Shown here piece by piece: positions 57,296 through 64,000 of a stretch of DNA of 64,000 nucleotides (position 1 is the stretch's first letter; the number at the start of each line of letters is the position of its first letter). The stretch comes from Liquorilactobacillus cacaonum DSM 21116 (GTDB lineage: Bacteria > Bacillota > Bacilli > Lactobacillales > Lactobacillaceae): positions 1-64,000 of the forward strand of contig NZ_AYZE01000008.1 of NCBI RefSeq assembly GCF_001436735.1. Direction: 5' to 3'. Below the pieces are notes generated by a model that worked only from the letters and a program-made list of their open reading frames with translations, did not search any database and was not told where the DNA came from. The position numbers were made by a program, and so were the translations under genes.

Positions 57296-59046
57296 TATTT
57301 TTTGCCCCCTTCCAACTGTTGCTCTAATTGTTGCATCTCATAGGTCTGCTCATACCATCCTTTTTCCTTGATCAAATTACTATGTGTCCCACGTTCAATA
57401 ATCTTTCCGTCATTAATAACAATTATTTCTTGTGCATTCATCACACTACTCAAGCGGCTTGCAACTATTATCGTGGTTTTATCAGCACGTAATTCTTTGA
57501 TTCTTTTAAGAATATGGTTCTCAGTTTTGGCATCAACTGCCGATAAGGAATCGTCCAAAATTAATATTTCTGGGTCTAAAATTAAAGCACGAGCTATTGC
57601 TAATCTTTGTTTCTGTCCCCCTGAAAGAGATATACCTTGTTCACCAACTTGTGTGTTATATCCATCAGGCAGTTTCAAAATATCATCATGTAGGTCTGCA
57701 ATAAATGCAACCTTTTCAACTTCAGCAATACTTGCTTGGGGGTTAGCAAACCTAATATTTTCTAAAACTGTTGTTGAAAATAAAATACTGTTTTGTGGTA
57801 CATACCCAATTTCTGGAAGGTAGGCATCTAATTTATAATTTCTAATATCTACCCCACCAACTGTAATTGCGCCAGAATAATTATCAAATTGCCGCAAAAA
57901 GAGTTTTAAAATTGTCGATTTTCCTGATCCAGTTCTTCCAACAATTCCCAACATTTCTCCATTTTTAATTTCAAAACTAATATTTTGTAACCCAATTTCA
58001 TTTGCATCAGGATATTTAAAACTTTCAACTTCATAGTTAACATTTCCTTGTTTCAGTGTCATAACTGGATCAAATGCTTCAATGATTTTGCTCTTTTCAG
58101 ACAATAGCAATTGAATTCTGTCATAACTCGCACTTCCTAGTTCAATGATATTAAATAATCTTCCAATCGCAAACATTGGCCATATTAAAATTCCAATATA
58201 AGAAATAAAAGAAATAAGTTGTCCTATAGTAATTGTATTATTCACTACAAAGTAACCACCAAGAATAATGGTGGCAACGTATGCTAATCCAATTATTAAA
58301 CTGGTCAACGGGTCAAAAAGTGAATCTAAGAAATTTGCCTTTCGATTTGCTTTAATCACATCATTTACATGATTATCAAAATCCTTTATATCCTCTTTTT
58401 CCTGTCCTAGTGCCTTTATTACCTTTATTCCTAAAATACTTTCCTGTGTTTTATTGTTAATACTTGAAAATTCTGCTTGTGCCCTATCATATGCATTATG
58501 AATTATATTTCACAACGTTCTTGATAATATTGCAAGTAACGGTAGTGGGATAATTGCAATCAATGTTAATCTCCAGTTCACAAAAAACATCATTGCAATA
58601 ATTGTAGAAACTCCCGTAATAATAGAATCTGCGAATGTCAGAATTCCTATCCCTGCAACTTGTTGAACTGCAGTAATATCATTTGTAGCATGTGCCATCA
58701 GATCACCAATCCGATATTTTTGATAAAAAGTTTCATCCATTGTCGCAAAATGAGTAACTAACCTTGTCCTAATTGTTTTTTCAAGCAAAGCAGAGCTTCC
58801 CCAAATATAGCTCCTCCAAAAATATCTAAATAAATACTGTCCAATTCCAATTATTACTAATGCAAATAAATACAAAACTAATTTCTGGGTATTCATCTGA
58901 TGCTGCTGTATACTGTCAACTACACTTCCAATTATTTTTGGGGGAATAATATTAAGAATAGCAACTAATGTTAAGAAAAAAATCCCCAATAGATATGATT
59001 TCTTTTGTTCTTTAAAAAACCACGATAATTTCAGAAAAATCCCCAT
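57295..59046 (-). pseudogene. ABC exporter subunit (BmrC/YheI-like) interrupted by an in-frame TGA
   Basis: The reading frame from the ATG at 59046 to the TAG at 57295-57297 is open except for one TGA at 58510-58512 (codon 179 of 584). Both sides are in the same frame and read as one protein: membrane helices continue after the stop with FSSINNKTQESILGIKVIKALG, and the ATPase half is intact (GRTGSGKST, LSGGQKQRLAIARA, ILDDSLSAVD with the usual Asp for Glu in this heterodimer partner). There is no frameshift. It is a recent nonsense mutation, a sequencing error, or a readthrough codon. Without readthrough, the product stops within the membrane domain. Confidence 0.85.
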
Positions 59047-59066
59047 TTTTTTAGTACATCCCTTTC

Positions 59067-59112
59067 AAAAAAAAATTGCATTTAAAGTAAAAAACACCCA
59101 CTTTAAAATGCA
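59067..59112 (-). terminator. Leader terminator / possible attenuator before the BmrC-like gene
   Basis: Twelve base pairs with a single bulge (59100-59112 with 59077-59088) and an 11-base loop are followed by nine T residues (59067-59075). The hairpin ends directly before the ribosome site (AAAGGGATG) of the exporter gene. A terminator between promoter and first gene is the layout of transcription attenuation, as known for B. subtilis bmrCD. Confidence 0.75.
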
Positions 59113-59159
59113 TTATTTTGCCCAGAAAACAAAAAACAATTTAAGCTATTAATAATCAT
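59103..59159 (-). CDS. Putative 18-residue leader peptide
   Basis: An ATG at 59159 opens an 18-codon frame (MIINSLNCFLFSGQNNAF) whose TAA at 59103-59105 lies inside the left arm of the leader terminator. A ribosome reaching the stop would cover that arm and block the hairpin. The ribosome site is poor (GATGAG) and the inferred transcript start is only a few bases upstream, so translation is uncertain. Confidence 0.4.
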   Translation of the reverse strand: MIINSLNCFLFSGQNNAF

Positions 59160-59168
59160 AACTCATCA

Positions 59169-59198
59169 TGTATATGGACAACAACCTTTTTTCGTCAA
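59169..59198 (-). promoter_or_regulatory. Putative promoter of the BmrCD-like operon
   Basis: Minus strand: TTGACG (59193-59198), an 18-base spacer and TATACA (59169-59174). It lies ahead of the leader frame and terminator. Other weaker promoter-like motifs occur further upstream. Confidence 0.5.
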
Positions 59199-59413
59199 AT
59201 GATAATCAAAAAATAATACAATTAGAAATCAATAACGTCTTTGCAACTAGCTATTCCCCTTTTTCTGCAGATTTTTTTTTTTTTTGAAAATTAAAATTTA
59301 AGATATTCTCAATTAAAATGGCCATTTTTTTATTTTACATTGTTTATACTCATAATTCATTAATCACTAATTGTTTTTATACTGAACATTCGTAACATTA
59401 GTTAACTACAAAT
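59199..59413. other. Gene-free AT-rich stretch
   Basis: No coding frame is supported here. It contains a run of 14 T (59272-59285) and the upstream part of the exporter leader region. A very short TTG-started frame (MQRRY) after AAAAGGGG near 59235-59260 was seen but is too short to support. Confidence 0.45.
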
Positions 59414-59451
59414 CAAAAAAGAGGAACTAGACTGGCTTGTCCAATTCCTCT
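59414..59451 (-). terminator. Intrinsic terminator of the beta-glucoside PTS operon
   Basis: A 13-bp stem with two G-T pairs (59420-59432 with 59439-59451) and a 6-base loop are followed by six T residues on the minus strand, after the GntR gene. Confidence 0.85.
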
Positions 59452-59523
59452 GTTGATTTAAACTATATTTTCCTATTGAAAATAATTTTTCATTTATGCC
59501 AAATTAATCGGCTAGCAATCCTC

Positions 59524-60249
59524 TCAAAAATCATTCACATCTAGAACCGTATAGCTTCGCTTGTCAAACCGATTGCGACTTGTTGAATATTCAATATTTT
59601 TTCCATTATTCAACCAAACAATTTCTTCAAATTCCAACATAGGATCGTGTTCAGATGCATTCAAATATTTTTTATCATATTCGTCTGGAAGACACGCACG
59701 AATCTTACGGTATGCACCGCCAAATTTTAATTTAAGCTCATGATGTAAATATTCATAAATTGACGACTTCAAAATTTCTTCATTTAACCCTGGAACCAAA
59801 TTAACTGGCATAAAAGTATGCTCTAAAATCAATGGATCGCCTTCAACAATACGAAGTCGAATAATTTCATAAACAGGACTATCTTTTGCCACATCTAATC
59901 GCTTTTGAATATCAACAGAAGGAAATTTCACCTCAAAACTAATAACCTTGCTTTCAATTTTTTCGGCCCCATGTTGTTCTGTTAGTCCATTAAAAGCATT
60001 TGCAGGTGTATCTCCAGCTGCCTTAATTGGGATATTTCCCAATACAAATGTTCCCAAACCTGATTGCTTGTATATTAGTCCAGAACTTGCAAGCCTATCC
60101 AATGACTTTTTTACCGTCATTCGACTCACCTGGAATTCTTTTGCTAATGAATTTTGATCTGGCATCAGTTCACGCGCTGGATAAACCCCTTCTAATATTC
60201 TTTTTTTTATTTCATCCGCAATTACTAAATATTTTGATTTTGCCATCAT
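59524..60249 (-). CDS. GntR/HutC-family regulator of the beta-glucoside operon
   Basis: A 241-residue regulator: an N-terminal winged helix (about 5-72; LAKEFQVSRMTVKKSLDRLASSGLIYKQ, within which the recognition helix lies) and a C-terminal UTRA ligand domain (about 90-235). Members of the HutC group bind sugar phosphates and repress PTS genes. It is the last gene behind IIC-IIB-IIA-bgl, but a TTGCTT/TATCAT pair 17 bases apart around 60310-60345 may give it its own promoter. Confidence 0.88.
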   Translation of the reverse strand: MMAKSKYLVIADEIKKRILEGVYPARELMPDQNSLAKEFQVSRMTVKKSLDRLASSGLIYKQSGLGTFVLGNIPIKAAGDTPANAFNGLTEQHGAEKIESKVISFEVKFPSVDIQKRLDVAKDSPVYEIIRLRIVEGDPLILEHTFMPVNLVPGLNEEILKSSIYEYLHHELKLKFGGAYRKIRACLPDEYDKKYLNASEHDPMLEFEEIVWLNNGKNIEYSTSRNRFDKRSYTVLDVNDF

Positions 60250-60367
60250 TCGTTTAAGCCATTCCTGTTCAATCTAAATTAAAATCTGCATTAATTCTTG
60301 TTAATCCAGTTTTTGTCTTAGAACAATGATATGTTAATAACTTCAAAAAAGCAAAGTCTAAAATCAA

Positions 60368-61816
<1,449 letters not shown>

Positions 61817-61829
61817 CTAATTACAAAAA

Positions 61830-61864
61830 GGAATGAAAGTCACCTTAAAATGTGTTTTCATTCC
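61830..61864 (-). terminator. Intercistronic hairpin between IIA and the glucosidase gene
   Basis: GGAATGAAA (61830-61838) pairs with TTTCATTCC (61856-61864), with extra pairs inside, and five T residues follow on the minus strand. It sits inside the operon and could lower or process transcription into the glucosidase gene. Confidence 0.6.
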
Positions 61865-61873
61865 CACTTGCGA

Positions 61874-62197
61874 CTACTTGTTTTCTTTACCCAGTCTTTC
61901 ATACAACTCAACAATTTCTTGTGCTAAATCTTTAAAAGTAATTGCAGTCATCAAATGATCTTGCGCATGAACCATATATAAATTAATTTCAGTATGTTCT
62001 CCTTGCGCTTCTTTTGTTAACATATCTGTCTGAACATTATGTGCTTTACTTAAAGATTCATTAGACTTTGCCAAAAAGTCTTTGGCACCTTCAAAGTCAC
62101 CTTGCTTAGCCGCATTGATTGCTTGTACCGCAAAGCCTTTAGCGTTGCCGCCTTCCATAATGAGTCCCATAATTACTTCCATATTTTCAGAATTCAT
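61874..62197 (-). CDS. PTS lactose/cellobiose-type EIIA
   Basis: A 107-residue all-helical EIIA. The phosphorylated His is near 77 in YMVHAQDHLM, with a second conserved His four residues on. It passes phosphate from HPr to EIIB. GAGG precedes the ATG, and the gene lies six bases after the EIIB gene. Confidence 0.94.
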   Translation of the reverse strand: MNSENMEVIMGLIMEGGNAKGFAVQAINAAKQGDFEGAKDFLAKSNESLSKAHNVQTDMLTKEAQGEHTEINLYMVHAQDHLMTAITFKDLAQEIVELYERLGKENK

Positions 62198-62202
62198 TTT
62201 CC

Positions 62203-62523
62203 TTACCTCGACATTAATTCTTCAGCAAATTTTAGGACATTTTCACCATTCATCATTCCATAATCTGCCATGTTAATGACATCCATTGGAACTCCAGCAC
62301 TATCTGCCTTTTTTTGGACCGTGTCTTTCATATAAGCAACTTGTGGCCCAAGTAGAAGTACATCTGGTGTATTTGTTTTAAATTCTTGATCAATATCTGC
62401 AGTTGACTTTGCAAAAATTTCGTAATCTTTCCCTTTTTCTTTCGCAGCTGCCTGCATCTTTGAAACCAGTAAAGATGTTGACATTCCTGCTGAGCATGCA
62501 AGCATAATTATTTTTTCTGCCAT
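62203..62523 (-). CDS. PTS cellobiose-type EIIB
   Basis: A 106-residue EIIB with the phosphorylated Cys at 10 (IMLACSAGMSTSLLVSKM). The fold matches lactose/cellobiose EIIB. It phosphorylates the sugar as it passes EIIC. AGGTGG lies upstream of the ATG. Confidence 0.95.
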   Translation of the reverse strand: MAEKIIMLACSAGMSTSLLVSKMQAAAKEKGKDYEIFAKSTADIDQEFKTNTPDVLLLGPQVAYMKDTVQKKADSAGVPMDVINMADYGMMNGENVLKFAEELMSR

Positions 62524-62547
62524 TTCTAATCATCCACCTTTTATTTT

Positions 62548-63984
62548 TTATTTACCTTTTGCTGCTTTTTCTTGTTCTTGTGCCAACAAATAGTTATCGT
62601 ATTTCTTAGCAAATGGGAAGTAAATCCCTGTTGACATTACGAGTACGATTGCTTGCCAAATTGCCATTTTCCAACCGCCAATTAAGAATCCAGAAATAAT
62701 TGGTGGTGTCGTCCAAGGTGCTGCAACACCATTTAATGGTGGTACAATTCCAAAGTAAATCACCAAATATGTTGTCAAAGCAACAATAACTGGTGTTAAG
62801 AAAAATGGAATTGCCAAAAATGGATTCATAACAAGTGGCAAACCAAACAAAAACGGTTCATTAATATTAAACAAAGCCGGAATAAATTCAATTTTACCAA
62901 TTGACTTCAACTGCACAGACTTTGCAGCATAAAGTGTAAAAATTACAAGCCCAATTGTAATTCCTGAACCTGTCAGATTAATAAAGTTATTATAAAACTC
63001 GTTGGTAACAATGTGAGCACCGTTAGCTAATGAAAGTTGATTATGTTGATACAAGTTAGCATTATCAAATGTATTTGGAATCAAAAGCCCACTTGTAATA
63101 GCACCCATAATTAATCCACCATGTACACCAAAGAACCAGAAGAAAGGAACTAAGAAAGCAATTATTAAAGCTCCACCAAGTGAATCTGACAAGCCCTGCA
63201 ATGGTGCTTGTAATAACTTGTAGATTAGTTGTAAAAGATCCGTACTCATTACACCCTTAAAGAATGCATAGATTAACATTGAAACTGTCAAAATGACACC
63301 CGCTGGAATCATTGCGGTAAATTGATTTGCAACATTTGCTGGAACCTGTTCTGGAAGTGTGATTTTCCAACCCGCTCTCATCATCGCTGAATATGACCAA
63401 CCAACAAGAATACCAATGATAATCGCTGCAATCATTCCTTGTCCACCTAACCAAGTATTATTAATAACACCAGTTACTGGGGAGGTTAAATATGTCTGAA
63501 CCACATGAGGTAATTTATCAATTTGCTGACTTAACTTTGCACCAGAGTAAACAACATTTCCTGCTACGTCTGTAATTCCAGTACCTGATTTCCCCATTGC
63601 ACCTACTAGAGGATTATCAACTTGGAGGAATTGCAATAATAAAAATGAAGACAGTGATGTTAACCCAGCTGGTAATGCTTCATAGCCTTCATTTCTTACA
63701 TATACATAGGCGATGCCGACCGCTGCCCAAATTGAAATAAATCCAAATGATGTTGTATATGCCTGTGAGAAAAAGGCTGACCATCCCGAAGCCTTTAAGG
63801 CACTCGCAACTGCTGGGATCGGAATATTCGATAAAATTAAGAAAATTGATCCAATTATGATAAATGGTAGTGCATAAACCATTCCATCCTTTAAGGCGGT
63901 TATCGGTTTTGTATTAACAAATTTCATTATTGGAGGAAGAACTTTTTTGTTTATAAAATCCCCAAAGTTATTGCTTTTTGCCAT
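62548..63984 (-). CDS. PTS cellobiose/beta-glucoside-type EIIC permease
   Basis: A 478-residue membrane permease with about ten hydrophobic segments. Family landmarks are FGVHGGLIMGAI near 283 and NINEPFLFGLPLVMNPF near 370. It imports cellobiose or a related beta-glucoside. It is the first gene of the operon visible here; its promoter and any cre site lie beyond the right edge, since only 16 bases remain upstream of the start. Confidence 0.95.
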   Translation of the reverse strand: MAKSNNFGDFINKKVLPPIMKFVNTKPITALKDGMVYALPFIIIGSIFLILSNIPIPAVASALKASGWSAFFSQAYTTSFGFISIWAAVGIAYVYVRNEGYEALPAGLTSLSSFLLLQFLQVDNPLVGAMGKSGTGITDVAGNVVYSGAKLSQQIDKLPHVVQTYLTSPVTGVINNTWLGGQGMIAAIIIGILVGWSYSAMMRAGWKITLPEQVPANVANQFTAMIPAGVILTVSMLIYAFFKGVMSTDLLQLIYKLLQAPLQGLSDSLGGALIIAFLVPFFWFFGVHGGLIMGAITSGLLIPNTFDNANLYQHNQLSLANGAHIVTNEFYNNFINLTGSGITIGLVIFTLYAAKSVQLKSIGKIEFIPALFNINEPFLFGLPLVMNPFLAIPFFLTPVIVALTTYLVIYFGIVPPLNGVAAPWTTPPIISGFLIGGWKMAIWQAIVLVMSTGIYFPFAKKYDNYLLAQEQEKAAKGK

Positions 63985-64000
63985 TATAATTCATCTCCAT

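Noticed and set aside
57295-59046. A frameshift as the cause of the split exporter gene
   Set aside because: Translation across the junction stays in one frame; only a TGA codon interrupts it, so a frameshift is not needed.
59235-59260. Five-codon frame MQRRY with a good ribosome site, as an arrest peptide
   Set aside because: Too short, starts with TTG, and lies upstream of the best promoter candidate; no link with the terminator arm.
59272-59285. Run of 14 T as a terminator
   Set aside because: No stem precedes it on the plus strand and no gene ends there.

Overview
The window is AT-rich DNA from a Gram-positive bacterium of the Lactobacillales, most likely a member of the Lactobacillaceae; I cannot fix the genus. 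The pointers are strong AGGAGG-type ribosome binding sites, a sugar PTS (ptsHI, cellobiose-type IIABC), a CtsR-controlled clpE, a pyruvate oxidase, lipoteichoic acid genes, a DUF1827 protein and many ABC exporters. Most genes lie on the minus strand. Two tandem rRNA-type promoters and an rrn-like leader at the left edge also fire leftward, so a ribosomal RNA operon probably starts just outside the window.

Layout, left to right. 1-660: rrn promoters, gene-free DNA and a terminator. 718-6979: envelope block with a lipoteichoic acid synthase, a YkuJ-like protein, a flippase-like membrane protein and two glycolipid glycosyltransferases. 7161-13422: ptsI/ptsH, a 56-residue ORF with an odd start, clpE with its CtsR box, a DUF1827 protein and a leaderless MucBP/SH3-like protein. 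13509-25238: housekeeping genes (prfC, CorC-like protein, a degenerate TagH-like ATPase carrying LysM, AI-2E-family protein, ntdP, TrmA-family methyltransferase, recX, yihY with a non-canonical start, a small LysM protein, galU, map). 25373-37378: flavodoxin, YfhO, a 2-hydroxyacid dehydrogenase, a DUF1054 protein, a LytTR/LiaF-like/heterodimeric ABC exporter operon, glycerate kinase and a YitT protein.

37518-52982 is the metabolic accessory heart. One operon (rocB to aldehyde dehydrogenase) joins a RocB-type M20 hydrolase, a guanidino-modifying hydrolase of the ADI/DDAH fold, an amino-acid ABC importer, a class III aminotransferase and an aldehyde dehydrogenase. A second operon (puuD-like to permease) joins a gamma-glutamyl-amide hydrolase, a gamma-glutamylamine-synthetase-like protein, a FluG-type amidohydrolase and an APC permease. 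Together they look like a route for using guanidino compounds and amines as nitrogen or carbon sources. GtrA and Gfo/Idh/MocA genes sit between the two operons.

53186-64000: pyruvate oxidase with a small downstream gene; a BmrCD-like exporter pair whose first gene carries an in-frame TGA and is preceded by a possible leader-peptide attenuator; and a GntR-regulated cellobiose/beta-glucoside PTS operon whose IIC gene starts at the right edge.

I saw no CRISPR array, insertion sequence, prophage or tRNA. The best candidates for something undescribed are the two linked amine/guanidine operons, the attenuator in front of the interrupted exporter, and the pseudo-ATPase/LysM TagH relative.
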